Positions 36,070 through 47,320 of a DNA stretch of 64,000 bases are shown here, one piece after another (within the stretch, counting starts at the first letter, position 1; the number at the start of each line of letters is the position of its first letter). The notes under the pieces were generated by a model. It was not told where the DNA came from, ran no database searches, and was given only the letters and a program-made list of their open reading frames with translations. Source of the DNA: Climacium dendroides. Lineage: Eukaryota > Streptophyta > Bryopsida > Hypnales > Climaciaceae. A program made the translations under genes and the position numbers. The DNA is taken from positions 22,749,029-22,813,028 of the forward strand of contig OX467083.1 of the NCBI GenBank assembly GCA_950106755.1, read 5' to 3'.

Positions 36070-36954
36070 AGGTAGAACAACCCATCATGGAAAAAATTAA
36101 GAATTTGCCCTCATGCCATTGCTAAAAAATTTCAATTTCTCTCCCCCCCAAACCAACAAAACCAACAAAAAAATGTATTTGTAATGCCCATTTTACTCAC
36201 ATAAAGCAATCACAATATTTTTTTAATAGACACAACATGAAGACCTAAAAAACCTATTTCTTGCAATGAATTTACATTCAAAAGGTGAAAGTTTACCCCT
36301 TTAAATGAAATAAACTTTCATTTCATTTGTTTAAAAAAAAATAGAAAATAGAAAATAGAAGTTCCTATTGTAGTCACTAATGACTCCAAAACTGTCACAT
36401 AATAAAATTTCTAATAAGCCACACTCTCTACTTATTGTTTGGAAGTACTAGTCCTAGCCCCACACAAACGTCATAAATGCAAATGACTACCTCTCTTCCT
36501 GCAATAATGTCTCAAATGTAATGTGTCACAATGGTTGCAGACCTACTGCTTATTAGAAGTTTTACTATGGTAGGTTTATGAGTCATTCGCTAGGTGTCTG
36601 AAGTGGATCTTTTGTCCATAAATGGATTGTTCTACTGCAAGGTAGAACTACCCAATATTGCCACCTAGAAGATCCTCCCATTTGGATTAGTGGCCCACCA
36701 ATTACCACAATCTTAGCAACCCTTTTTCACAATGTCAATGCACTTGGGGGCACTTTAACAAGAGTCTATTCACACTTTAACATTTTCACTTTCAAAAATC
36801 ATAGAAAATTCACTTCTTGTTAGAATATCTTCATTTTTTCTTGCAAATGACTTGTCTCAAACTTTTGGCAATCTCTAAAAAATATGGGAGTTGACAAATA
36901 GCTTTTCTAAAATGCGTAGATGGCAAATTTGTATGGTAATGGGCTCTTCTACCT
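36070..36954. mobile_element. TA-flanked AGGTAG-family element with internal end
   Basis: 885 bp. The left end reads AGGTAGAACAACCCATCATG; the right end, inverted, AGGTAGAAGAGCCCATTACC. TA lies on both sides (36068-36069, 36955-36956). A second, internal end pair occurs at 36620-36650 (GGATTGTTCTACTGC then AAGGTAGAACTACCCA). The structure may therefore be two abutting elements, 36070-36638 and 36639-36954. No open frame. Confidence 0.7.
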
Positions 36955-37312
36955 TAGAGCATCTCCACTCATATATAGGAGAGCCTCAATCCTGAGCGTG
37001 GCCTCAAAAGCATCATTTACCACAAACCTTGGAGTCCCTCAAAATAGCCCGGCCCCATCCAAACAAGCAATCAAACCGGAATCCTAACAAGCCCACTCAT
37101 CTCTTCTTTGAGCTTGGATTTTCCTTGTCTTACATTGTTTTTGTTTCCCTTTTTGAAAAGTCTAACAACTATAGCAACTCCCACCAATGAGAATGCAAAG
37201 CTAGTGGAGCAAAAGGGTGGGGAACTATTTGTTGGTGGAGCCCAAAAGGTGAATTTGAGCTCCCCGAAAGCCATTCAGCAAGGCAATCTTCCAGTGAATG
37301 AGTCCCAATGCC
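36955..37312. other. spacer with GC-balanced segment
   Basis: Short open frames overlap on both strands, but none has recognisable domains or splice context. I see no supported gene. Confidence 0.35.
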
Positions 37313-37621
37313 CTCAAAGTGCTCTAAAATCACACAAGCTCTAAAATTGCCCACATCCTCAAATATAACTTATGCGTATATGTTGCTCATTCATAGCCTT
37401 TAGCAATGTACAAACAATATACATTTGAGGAAGTGGGCGATTTTAGAGCCCTATGCCATTCCAACTTCAAAATTTCATAACTAATTCCACAAAGCTCCAA
37501 AAAACATGAAACGACTCGGGTTCAATGCCAATTCCTCTTCTCTTTCAACGAAAAATTTACCAGAAATTAATGCTCCCAAAATTTGGTTTCAGCTCTTGTG
37601 TGGGCGATTTCTAGACCTGCT
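37313..37621 (-). mobile_element. AGGTA-family element (left member of an inverted pair)
   Basis: The inverse of the element at 38559-38888. It contains the inner palindrome 37338-37449 (GCTCTAAAATTGCCCACATC, inverted GCTCTAAAATCGCCCACTTC) and ends GTGGGCGATTTCTAGACCTG, the inverse of the start of 38559-38888. The outer left end is degraded, so its border is approximate. Confidence 0.6.
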
Positions 37622-38558
37622 AAGTCACCGTAGTACCCCACCCTCAACTTCTACATTGCTCCTGTTGCAGCCAGGCCCTCTGACCAATGTTCGGAAAAAA
37701 CCGACAGCTAGTTCAAAGTTACCCTGAGAAATTGGGGAAAAAATCTGTTGCAATTTGAAAACATCAGCAAAAAAAACCAGTGCAAAAATCTATAAAATTT
37801 CTATTTTGAGTAAAAAATGGAGGAAAGAACCGATCTCAGTTCTTCGAAAACCAGTTCAATATGAGGATTGAAGGAAATTAACCGGTAAAACTCAAAAAGT
37901 ATCCTGAACCATGCCTCTGACTGAACTGGATCAGGAAGCAGATGCTCTACCAACATTGAATGACACAGTTATTGCACTGCGATGATAAATTCAGGTTCAG
38001 AATGACAAACATTCCATAAAATACCAAACTGAAGGTTGGCTCCCATTGATGGCCCCGGGAGGGAGGGTCCTGAATCCCAACTCCCTGCAATTCTGTGGAG
38101 TGAGCATAAGGTACTCCCAGTGATGATGAATGAGGTGCTTGCAAGGACAACCGGGTACTGATAACGCTGTTAAATAGCTCAAGAGCTGCAGTTATGAGCC
38201 AGGCCGCTATGAATGGGAATGATGCCGTGTTTGCTTGGTGAGTTACAACACAACATCTCCAATTCTCAATCATTTGGCTACCCCCAAAAACAATAACTTA
38301 CCTCACCTCATTGCAGATGATGAAGACCTCTCTAGTCTCTGTCTGCATCGAGAGAATTGTGTGTGTAATGAGGTCGTGTACAATACTCTCCATAGCCCGA
38401 GTTCATGGCAAAGTCTTGTCGCGTTTTGTGCAGCTTAAGGTATGCAGGATGTTGCCCTCTGAAAGAGCTGGTGTATGTTGTCCGTGTATGGAATTCATTT
38501 CATCCTATGCAAAACACTCAAAAAAATCCCGAGAAATTCTTGGTTGGAATGACTAGTA
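37622..38558. other. unique segment between inverted transposons, possible captured gene fragment
   Basis: A 937-bp, more GC-balanced island between two inverted copies of the same transposon. On the minus strand, 37947-38273 is open for 108 codons. It includes a hydrophobic stretch (FPFIAAWLITAALELF) followed by a splice-like or stop-free tail, but no family is recognised and no Met-initiated complete gene is apparent. It may be a decayed gene fragment or ordinary intergenic sequence. Confidence 0.3.
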
Positions 38559-38888
38559 AGGTAACAGGTCCAGAAATCGCCCACCTAAGAGCTGAAACTA
38601 AATTTTGGGGATGAGAAGCTTCTTGAAATAGTTTTCAGTAAATTTTCCTTGAGAAACAAGTGGAATTGGCATCTAACCCAAGTCGTTTCATATTTTTTGG
38701 AGCATTGTGGAATTAGTTACAAAATTTTGAAGTTGTGAAATGGTATAGGGCTCTAAAATCGCCCACCTCCTAAAATGTACACAATTTGTACATTGTTAAA
38801 GGCTATGAGAAAGCAACATGTATGCATGGTGTACATTTTGAGGATGTAGGCGGTTTTAGAGATTGTGCGATTTCATAACCTGTTACCC
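38559..38888 (+). mobile_element. TA-flanked AGGTAAC-family element (right member of an inverted pair)
   Basis: 330 bp. The left end reads AGGTAACAGGTCCAGAAATC; the right end, inverted, GGGTAACAGGTTATGAAATC. TA lies on both sides (38557-38558, 38889-38890). It holds an inner palindrome at 38750-38862 with GCTCTAAAATCGCCCACCTC arms. No open frame. Confidence 0.8.
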
Positions 38889-39473
38889 TAGTGTGTCTGT
38901 GACTTGGTATGAATTTTACAGCTTGAATGGAATTCATGTGGTACTCAATTTCCCCAATTTCCCCCTCTATATACAACAGGGGAAAGTGTGTAGAAAACAA
39001 CATCCTTTGAGGGGTTAAGGCATGTTTGCACTTGGTGTTAGGGATGATGTTTGCAATTTGAATCGAGTTTAGACTTTAGAAGTAGGTCTAAAATTTTTAT
39101 TTCTTGCAAAAAAAATTTTGGAAATATATGGTCTTCAAGGGGTGCAGTTGGATTGACACAACTCAACCAAGGTAATCTCGGATATCCCCGTCAAACCAAG
39201 TGGAGGAACAAACTCCCCTCCTTGTGTGCTAGCATGAAGAGCCCCCCTATGAGCAATATTAGCATGGGAAGTTGAATTGTGAACCTCGTGGATTCCATTG
39301 GAAATTCCTACCACTTGATCATCACCCAAGGTAGTTTACAGTCATTTTGGACCAATTTCCTACAATTTGACACCATGTGAGGGAGAAGTACCTGAAATAG
39401 TATGGAGTGCCCCCCAATTTTGCAATGTAAGGGGGGTTGGAAACAATTCTAAAACTACCTTAACCCTTGAGCA
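38889..39473. other. spacer
   Basis: AT-rich with a TTTGAGGGG|TTAA motif at about 39011-39018 that looks like an isolated right end of a TTAA element. No gene is seen. Confidence 0.35.
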
Positions 39474-39705
39474 CCCCAATGCCTCAAATATGGCCTCTCA
39501 AAACTCAAAGATTTCCTTGTTTGACCATTATAATCTTTTCAATGGTACGGTCAAAAGACGTGTCCCTTTTCCTTATAGTTCCATTCCTATCTCTACTATC
39601 AATCATTACGGTCAATTTATGTAAATCTCACTTTACGTGATAGTTTGATTGGAATGAATTGAGAAGGGTCTAGATTTTAGCAAATACGGTCTGGGCGCTC
39701 AGGGG
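39474..39705. mobile_element. 232-bp TTAA-flanked MITE
   Basis: TTAA on both sides (39470-39473, 39706-39709). Left end CCCTTGAGCACCCCAATGCC; right end, inverted, CCCCTGAGCGCCCAGACCG. It directly abuts the next element, which uses the same right-hand TTAA. Confidence 0.7.
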
Positions 39706-39709
39706 TTAA

Positions 39710-41219
39710 TCTCTAAAGTCTTGAGATCATTTTTTGTCAAAAATAATTCAAAAATACTATTTTTTTAGCATTCACCTTATATATATAGCTTGAGATATAG
39801 CTATGTGTGTGTGGTATCCCTTAAGCATTCTAATGTCCAATTTTTGGATGATAACCAGATTCATACTCTTTTTTTTATCATTATTGCTTGGATGAAAGTC
39901 ATCTTAATTTGTAGAGATACGTTATCAAATTCTTGTCCTGTCAACTATTTGGATTTGGGGTCACTAGAGTGCATATTTTTCTAAAAAAATTTACAATGTG
40001 GAAGTATACCAAGTGGTTGATCAATCCCAAATTGCATTGACCCTAATTCAAAACTAAATTTGCAAAAATGAGGTAATAGATTTGAAGAGTACTAAAATTT
40101 CAAATAATCAGCGTGTAAAGAAAACTTCATTTCAAATCCATTCCAACATGTTGCACTAATAAAATGGTACTATTTTGCTCATAATTGAATTTAAAAGGAA
40201 TTTTGAAATTTTCCTTTCAAAATTTACAAAAAAATATTGGTGATAGCATTGGTGAATCTAAGCATATGGATGGAATCTAAAATTCAAAATCTACAATTTT
40301 AATGTGTATATGAATTTCAAATATTCTTTGAAATAGTACTTTATGATGATTTTTCTCAAATCTTAATTTCAAGAGAAGACTCTAAACATTTAGGGTATAT
40401 ATATAAGAATCTAACTATATGATCTTGTACTTCTTTGTCTCAAATTATGTGGTAAAATTTTCATATAGTTTGATTGTATATATGGAAAGATTTTAGCATT
40501 AAAGTTGTAATTTTTTAAAAAGCTAGCCGGCAATTTTAGATGACTTTGACCACCATTTGTAGAAAAATTTTGCACTAAAAACTTTAAATTTAAATTCTTT
40601 TATGTTTGAAGAATTGAATCAAAAGTTGGAGGGATGTTTAAAAAAGAACACACTTGATTTCATTCTTCAAAAAATTGTTAAGTAGAAGTAGATCCAAGAT
40701 GAAAGAAAAACTAAATCATTAATAACTTTGAGATGGGATTGAAACACAATAAACCCAATAGTGAGATTGTTTTAGCAAGTAAATTGAACCTTGTCAAACA
40801 ATTTTCTTTGAAATGTTGCAAAAATTGTATTTAAAAATGAATCCTATGAGTTACTATTTCAAAAAGATGGTTAAATTGCCCCCAAAACAAGATTGTCCAT
40901 AACTTTCTCATTACTAGTCCAAATAGAATGAATCAAAGCTTTACATGTAAACAAAAAATATAATATTTTACTAAAAATATGTCTAAAAATACATTTTGAC
41001 TTTTTGCAATTTTTTTGTATTGGCCATTGAATCACTTCTAGATTTTTGTAGTATAACTTTTGCTCATGAAGACTAGTTGAAATAAAAACTATATTCCTAC
41101 AAAGCTAATCAATTTTTTGTGTTATGATAAAGTTTTAAAAAGTTTCATAAAAAATTGAGGTCATAGGAACTTGTCCCAAATCCATTTTGTCCCTCAAGGG
41201 GACAATGGGACTTAAGGGG
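39710..41219 (+). mobile_element. TTAA-type element, family C copy
   Basis: It starts after the shared TTAA (39706-39709) with TCTCTAAAGTCTTGAGATCA...TTTTTTGTCAAAAA, like the copy at 61891-62805. It ends TCAAGGGGACAATGGGACTT...GGGG before TTTA. The last about 350 bp (ATAACTTTCTCATTACTAGT, AATGAATCAAAGCTTTACA) match family C copies at 48965-49380 and 61891-62805. At 1.5 kb it is longer than the other copies and may hold an insertion. No coding capacity. Confidence 0.6.
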
Positions 41220-41223
41220 TTTA

Positions 41224-41797
41224 TCCCTTAAGGATTAGGGGGTGGTCCAGATTTTCAAAATTGTAAAGATGTATTATAAAATGCAACTTACAAAAATAAT
41301 TTAATAATCACTCTCAAAAATTGGTCATAAAATATGAGTCATAAATCATATCTATTTGATAAGATCAATCAATACAAAATTCAATATTTTTCAATAAAAT
41401 TTGAAGCCAAAAATGTTGAATCCATTCTAAAACTAATTGTAGATTGAATATTTGTGATTTTTACAAGAATTTTTTTCCTTAAAGTTCAATATTCTAAGTT
41501 ACACAATTATAGTGATTTTTGCAGATTTTAATTTTACTATTTTATTCAAGTTATTTTTTAAAGGTCATTTTTTGAACTAAAAAGCTTATTTTTTGAAGCC
41601 AAACCTATCAATTTGTATTGAATACATATAAAATACTTGAAAAGCAAAGTCCTCAAAATCTACCACATAAAAATGTTAATGAATTGAAACAAGAATCTTC
41701 CCAAAAAATGATGGATGAAAAAATGGGTTTTATTTGTGCTTGGGATGTATTTGCACTCATCTATTGCTCAAAATTTGAACACTTGGTCCTTTAGAGA
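41224..41797 (+). mobile_element. TTAA-type element, family D copy
   Basis: 574 bp. It abuts the previous element at a shared TTTA (41220-41223) and is followed by TTAA (41798-41801). Left end TCCCTTAAGGATTAGGGGGT; right end, inverted, TCTCTAAAGGACCAAGTGTT. The body matches 46552-47316 in direct orientation (AACTAATTGTAGATTGAATA, GTGATTTTTACAAGA) and 16239-16732 in inverse. Confidence 0.7.
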
Positions 41798-42070
41798 TTA
41801 AACAATCCATCTTGAATAGTCTCCAACATTGTACATGGTGCAACAAGGTTAACTATTTGGTGAATGGTTTTGTGTCTTTTTGAAGACGATTCACCTATGT
41901 GACTCTTTAACTAGAATGTGAACTGACATAAGACAATTTAAACAAATATGATAAATCTACTCTAAGTTTTTTTTTAAAGGGTGTTAGAAATTAACAACAT
42001 TTCTCATTTAAATGAGTAGAAAGTAAATTTCATTCCAAGAAAAGCAACATCCTACAATGCACTCATTTAA

Positions 42071-42250
42071 TCCCTAAAAGATTTAGGATAGTCCAAATTT
42101 CCAAAATGATGAAGATATCTCATAAAATAAAACTTGGAAGTATAATTTAATTCTAGCTTCCAACCAAAAGCTGTAAAATACAACCCATAGACATATCAAT
42201 ATGGTTAAATCAACTACTAAACTTCTACAAATGTAGCCAAATGTGGAGTG
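42071..42250 (+). mobile_element. truncated TTAA-type element, family D left end
   Basis: TTAA (42067-42070) is followed by TCCCTAAAAGATTTAGGATA and TCCAAATTTCCAAAATGATG, as in the left ends of the family D copies. No right end was found, so the length is a guess. Confidence 0.5.
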
Positions 42251-42628
42251 TCAAGGGACAAATTTTGTTTTGGTAACCACGACCTTTATAATTTCTAACT
42301 TATACCTTACTTTTGAAGTGGTTGTCCAATGTCCCAATTTGAATTTTTTTACACCTTCTCAAAGTTCTCTTGAATAAGCTTCCAATAATACAAACTTCAA
42401 TTTCTAATTATATGCCATTCCCTTTCAGTGGTGCGGAATCAAGTTGTGCTTGTTGTTGGTCCCTTGTCTTTCTTCCTCCCTACTAAGCTTGTATTATTCT
42501 TTTTATTGGCAATGGAATTTCATTTCATTTGTTTCAAAAAAATATTATTATTATAATATTATATACCACTTAAAAGTTAGAAAATCATATGGAGGACCAA
42601 TATACCGTTAGGACTGAGGATGCTCATA
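42251..42628. other. spacer
   Basis: Includes a GC-richer tail (42420-42540) ending in repeated ATTTCATTTC before an AT-rich run, which could be the 3' end of an old non-LTR element. This is not firm enough to call. Confidence 0.3.
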
Positions 42629-42900
42629 AGGTAGGTACACCCAAATGTGCCACTGACCTTAACCCGCCATCTATACTACATGTACATCTCCAAAATCAGT
42701 TCTGTACCTATGTGGAAGAAACACTTTTAGAACCAAACTTTGTTCCTTAATAACTTTTGCATACCGTATCCAAATGCCACGTTCTCTGGTGCGTTGGAAC
42801 CTCCTTTCACTTGCCAACAAGAACATATGGAAATTTGAACAGTTTAATAATAGAAAATTGGCTCAGCAGCAAAACGTGGCGGTTTTGGGTGTACCTATCT
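42629..42900. mobile_element. TA-flanked AGGTAGG-family MITE
   Basis: 272 bp. The left end reads AGGTAGGTACACCCAAATGT; the right end, inverted, AGATAGGTACACCCAAAACC, and both are followed by (G/C)CCAC. TA flanks both sides (42627-42628, 42901-42902). No open frame. Confidence 0.85.
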
Positions 42901-43457
42901 TAGAGCACCAAGGACTATGACTGTAATCAACAAACTGGAAGATGCTACCATAATACCTTATATATTAATAAATTAAATCCAAATACAATATATTAATACC
43001 CAAAAGATATTTGCATCTTCGTAACTTATGCTAATGAAAATTAATCCCACCCAAATCACGCTTTGAAGTACTGAGGCGAGGCCCCAAATCGCTTGTAATT
43101 AATCCTCAACAAGGGATTAGATTTTCCAAATCCAAGAAGCTCCAGTCCTTGTCTGTGCTCCACATAACACAACTTACATGTTGTAAGTTACCCACTTTTC
43201 TGTGTCTCTCATGCTCAAGCATGTTATGAATTAATGGTCCTTGACAGGCATCTGTCAACAGAAAACAACAGAAGGCTCACTCTAAGGTAGGCTTATCACT
43301 CTGAGTGCTGCATGATTCCAAAGCTAACATGAAGCAGGGAGAGAATCTCAAATTTGTCCCCTGCTTGAACACCACAGAATGGAATTCATGAAAACAAGGC
43401 ACATTCCTTCATAAAATCATCAAGTTGTTTGGGACTTGAAAAACAATTCTGTCACTA
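42901..43457. other. spacer with low-copy-looking sequence
   Basis: 43.0-43.4 kb is more GC-balanced than its surroundings but shows no open frame or splice-supported exon. Confidence 0.35.
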
Positions 43458-43859
43458 AGGTAATGTGCTCTAAAAGCAACCGTTCAAGGGCTGGTCCCCC
43501 TTTTTTTTAAGGTTTTCATGAATAGAAATATTTTTGGATCATTTTTTAGAGAAAGAAAAATGGATGTGGAACGTCACAGAAGTGGTTTCATATTATTTGA
43601 ATCATTTTTGAATTACTTATGAATTTTCAAAAAAAATCTGTTGTAGGCACCTATTTGTGACCCTAGGTCTTCCAAGATCCAACCACTTGCAACTTCTAAA
43701 GTGAATGAAGGCCAACATGAAAATACAATTGGCTTTTGTAATAAATAATGATTTTCTCTTGATTCTCTCAATGTCCATTTAAGGACCACCTACTATCCAT
43801 TTTAGACCTAAATATAGGGGCGATTTGAAGAGGTTGCTCGCTTTTAGAGCACACTACCT
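43458..43859. mobile_element. AGGTAATG-family MITE
   Basis: 402 bp. Left end AGGTAATGTGCTCTAAAAGC; right end, inverted, AGGTAGTGTGCTCTAAAAGC. TA on the left (43456-43457), CA on the right. A direct repeat of its left flank (AATTCTGTCACTAAGGTA) occurs again at 43941-43960. Confidence 0.75.
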
Positions 43860-43956
43860 CAAGGTAGGAGGTTCTAAATGTGCACGGGTTTAAAATCACC
43901 CACTAGGCTTCTATTAGTACGTGTTTGGAGTTTTGGCAAAAATAATTCTGTCACTA

Positions 43957-44510
43957 AGGTAGGAAGTTCTAAAAGTGCACGGGCTTTGAAATCACCCACC
44001 TCTTCAAATGTACACTATCTATACATGTTGCTTTTTCACAATAATGTACAAACGGTGTACATTTTAGGAGGTGGGCAATTTTAGAGCCTTATGCCATTTC
44101 CACTATTAAATTCATAACTAATTCCACAAAGCTCTCAAAAATCTGAAACGACTTGGATTAGATGCCAATCCTTCCACGCGTAGGGAGAATTGGCCCCCTC
44201 ATTGCCCCGGTCAACTTTGGTTTGACAAAAAAGCCCCCTATGTTGTGCTAATTTTTTTGGTAATTCTTGCATCTCCCTAGAGTAATTTGGGGCCTCTGAT
44301 TTCAAATATGAATTCAGAATTTCAAAAAAAAATTAAGCCTTGCAAATAAAAAATTCCAGGGTTTGCCATGGAGGGGCAATGAGGGGGTCAATTCACCCTG
44401 GCCCCAATTCCACTAGTCTTTCAAGAAAATTTCATTGAAAAATATTTCAAGAAGCTTCACTTTTCCAAAATTTCAGCTCTTCAATGGATAGGTTTATGAA
44501 TTTCCTACCA
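43957..44510 (-). mobile_element. TA-flanked AGGTAGG-family element carrying a nested insertion
   Basis: The ends read AGGTAGGAAGTTCTAAAAGT and, inverted (less its last base), GGTAGGAAATTCATAAACC, with TA on both sides (43955-43956, 44511-44512). It contains the same inner palindrome as 37338-37449 and 38750-38862 (here 43983-44088). It is interrupted by another MITE at about 44182-44399. Confidence 0.7.
44182..44399. mobile_element. nested MITE with AGGG(A/T)GAATTG ends
   Basis: 218 bp. The left end reads AGGGAGAATTGGCCCCCTCA; the right end, inverted, AGGGTGAATTGACCCCCTCA, and both continue TTGCCCC. It interrupts the AGGTAGG element between GATGCCAAT and CCACTAG. The uninterrupted relatives at 37.5 and 38.66 kb read continuously here. 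TTCCAC on both sides may be a target duplication. Confidence 0.8.
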
Positions 44511-44512
44511 TA

Positions 44513-44795
44513 GTGGATGGCATCAAGGACTTCAAAGTTATGAAAGGTCAAATTTTTTATTGTAGATGTTCTAAAATTGTTTTTTCAACATACGCACATA
44601 TTGATTTTGGAGATGTATATAGAGTGATGATAATGATTTTAGATAGGGTGCAATTTTTGGAGTATTTACCTTATCTTATGCTATTTGAAGCCCTTTTCTT
44701 GTGCAAATTCTTGGTATGTTTGTTAGCAAGCTTTTTAGATAGCATAGAATAACTTGACTCATACATACTATTCTAGAAAGTTTGAAGTCTATTAA
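44513..44795. other. spacer
   Basis: AT-rich. A 79-codon open frame at 44513-44752 has AT-driven hydrophobic composition and no recognisable domain; I do not call it. Confidence 0.35.
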
Positions 44796-45500
44796 CCTTT
44801 AAAGGATAAAACAAGTCCTAAATGGTCAAAAGTCAAACATGAATTTTATATAATTCTTGATTTATATCATGATGTTTATCACTATTATCTTCTTTTTTTG
44901 CTGAAAAAATATCATATTTTAATCATTTTTATAATTATTACAAATCTTTCAACAATATGTCAAATGTTTGGCAACTAAAATGAAACTATGCCCTCAATTT
45001 GGAGTTATGCAGGCAAAAGTTTTCTCCTCCTTTGAATTGCTCTCACTTCTTCACCTCTTTGACCCTGGAGTTTTAATTAGTAACTTTAGATAGAACTAAT
45101 ATTTTTTTTAAATCATATCAAATTAATTTCAATGTTCTAAATATGAAAATTGAAGTTATATTTTGGATATGTATTACTATTTGAGAAAAATATAGTTTAA
45201 TTTTTATAAAAGGTATATTTTAATATAAAAAACTAATGAATGAGACATCCTTTAATATAGGATTGAAGTAGTGGCACTTCAAATCATCAACATAAGCATT
45301 TCAATGACTTTGATGTGGGCACATTTTGAAAAATTTGGTCAACTACATTAGCAAATTGTAGTAAAACATGTTGCACATAGTAGAATCAAATTTTTTGCAA
45401 TTTGGAAAATATATCATAAATTATTAAATTCAACATGTTGTAGGCTCCTTTAATGGGTTATAGACTGAATAGAAAATGATAGATTTGAAACCTTAAAGAG
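44796..45500. mobile_element. possible TTAA-flanked element
   Basis: TTAA at 44792-44795 is followed by CCTTTAAAGGATAAAACAAG. At the other side CTTAAAGAG precedes TTAA (45501-45504). The ends are only partly alike, so this is a candidate. Confidence 0.4.
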
Positions 45501-45504
45501 TTAA

Positions 45505-46551
45505 AGCAATAAAGAGTGATGCATGAATAACATCACCAGGTCCCTTAAATAAACACTTCAATAATATATTCAAGTTTTAACACCTAAAATACCATCATGT
45601 TTAGAGGCCCAAAATTGCTTCAAAATATTTGTCTTCAAAGCAAGGCCAAATTTTCATCAATATTTATCTTTTAACAAAAAAAAACCCATACAATCTTTGG
45701 GTTAATTTATTCAGACAAGTACTTGTCCACAAATTTTAGAGTGAATATACTCACCAATTGCAAGTTTATTGTGGTTAAACTTCAAAATATAGGCTTTTCT
45801 AGTCCTTCTAAAAAGTGAAGTTTTGTCTTCAACATTTTTAGGAAAAAGAAGTATGTCCTATAACTTGTGCATTTTAGTCAACTTAAGTTGGAAAATGGGT
45901 TACAAATACATATTAAAAAGTTTAATCCAAAAAACTTTTATATTCATCTTTGTTAAATTGTCAAGTGGAAGGTGTTACTAAATGAAAAATAAATTTTGGA
46001 TGAATTATAGAATTGTTAGTCCCAATGGTAAGAATGATCTAGTTTATAATTAATATCCTTTATTTTTATTTTTATTAGAAAATTTTCAGAGTTGAAAGCA
46101 AAGAAGACTTCATTTGTTTTTTCTACCTTCATTGGCTGCAAAATAAAACTCCTTATAACTTTTACCTCATTATTTTTAATTTCATGGTTCAATATTTGGA
46201 GTAGGTATCAATCTATATAATCTTGAAAAAATAATTAATATTTTTTTAGATTATATTTTTTGATGTTGTGTTTGACATTGAAATTCTAAAAAAACTTTAA
46301 CTCTTGCAATATTTACTGGAATGATATGAAACAAAGCTTTACACATAGGTTGTAATGAGAAGCATCTATCTTAAAAAATTCATGTAAAAATTCCAAATTT
46401 TAAAATCAATAGAGCCTAACTAGGTTCTCAAAAAGTCCAAGCAGTTTCCTTGGTCCTTTTGAGGTTGAATAAGAGATTGATGATTTTCACATGATTTGAT
46501 AAGCTTTCAAGCAAAAAAATATGATATCATTTTAGGCACACAACAATTTAA
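45505..46551. other. AT-rich desert with transposon remnants
   Basis: Contains fragments that recall the TTAA elements (AAACAAAGCTTTACACA near 46331 and AAAACTCCTTATAACTTTTA near 46146, the latter like the arm of the 22.4-kb palindrome). No complete element or gene. Confidence 0.4.
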
Positions 46552-47316
46552 TCCCTTGAGGACCAAGGGGTTGTCAACATTTCCAAAATTGGGAAGATGT
46601 ATTGTGAAATGTTACTTAGAAGAATAATCTATATAACATTGTGTAGCTTTTAGAGAGGTTGTCTTGAGTGCTTTCTACAAAGTTTTTATTGAGAGATTAC
46701 TAAATATTTCTTAAAATTGTTTTAGATTATTATTTTTTTACTATATATTTTTGTAAACCTCTTACAATTTTTCTATTCAATGCAATAAGCCCCTATAGCT
46801 ATTGATGGGAGAAAAGGTAGTAGCATGAATACTATCAAATGTTATGAATGATGATTTTCAAAAAATATTTGTAAAATGTGATTTATATAATCATCATATC
46901 CATATAATAAAATCAACTAGTATAAAAACCAATATTTTCAATAAATTTGAAACCCTAAATTAAAATTCCTTCTAAAATTAATTGTAGATTGAATATCTGT
47001 GATTTTTACAAGAGTTTTTTTTCCTTTAAGTTCAATTATTTAGTTCTAATCATAGAGATTTTGAAGATTTTTTCAAGTCTTTATTGAAGAATCATTTTTT
47101 GAATTGAAAATTTTAGTTTTTGAGACTAAATCTATTAGTATCCTTTGAATTATAAAATATTTGCAAATCAAAGTCTTCTAAATTTGAGGCAAAATCTATG
47201 TTGTACAAATGTTAAAGAACTAACAAAAAAAGATGATAGATGAAAAAAATGCAATTTTGAGTAATTGGGAACGATGTGTGTGTTCATTTGTTGTTCAAAA
47301 TTTGAATGTCTAGTTG
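46552..47316 (+). mobile_element. TTAA-flanked element, family D copy
   Basis: 765 bp with TTAA on both sides (46548-46551, 47317-47320). It starts TCCCTTGAGGACCAAGGGGT and ends GTTCAAAATTTGAATGTCTA. The body matches 41224-41797, with a longer middle. Confidence 0.7.
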
Positions 47317-47320
47317 TTAA

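Noticed and set aside
43080..43400. GC-balanced stretch that might be a gene remnant
   Set aside because: No open frame, splice pair or recognisable peptide could be supported.
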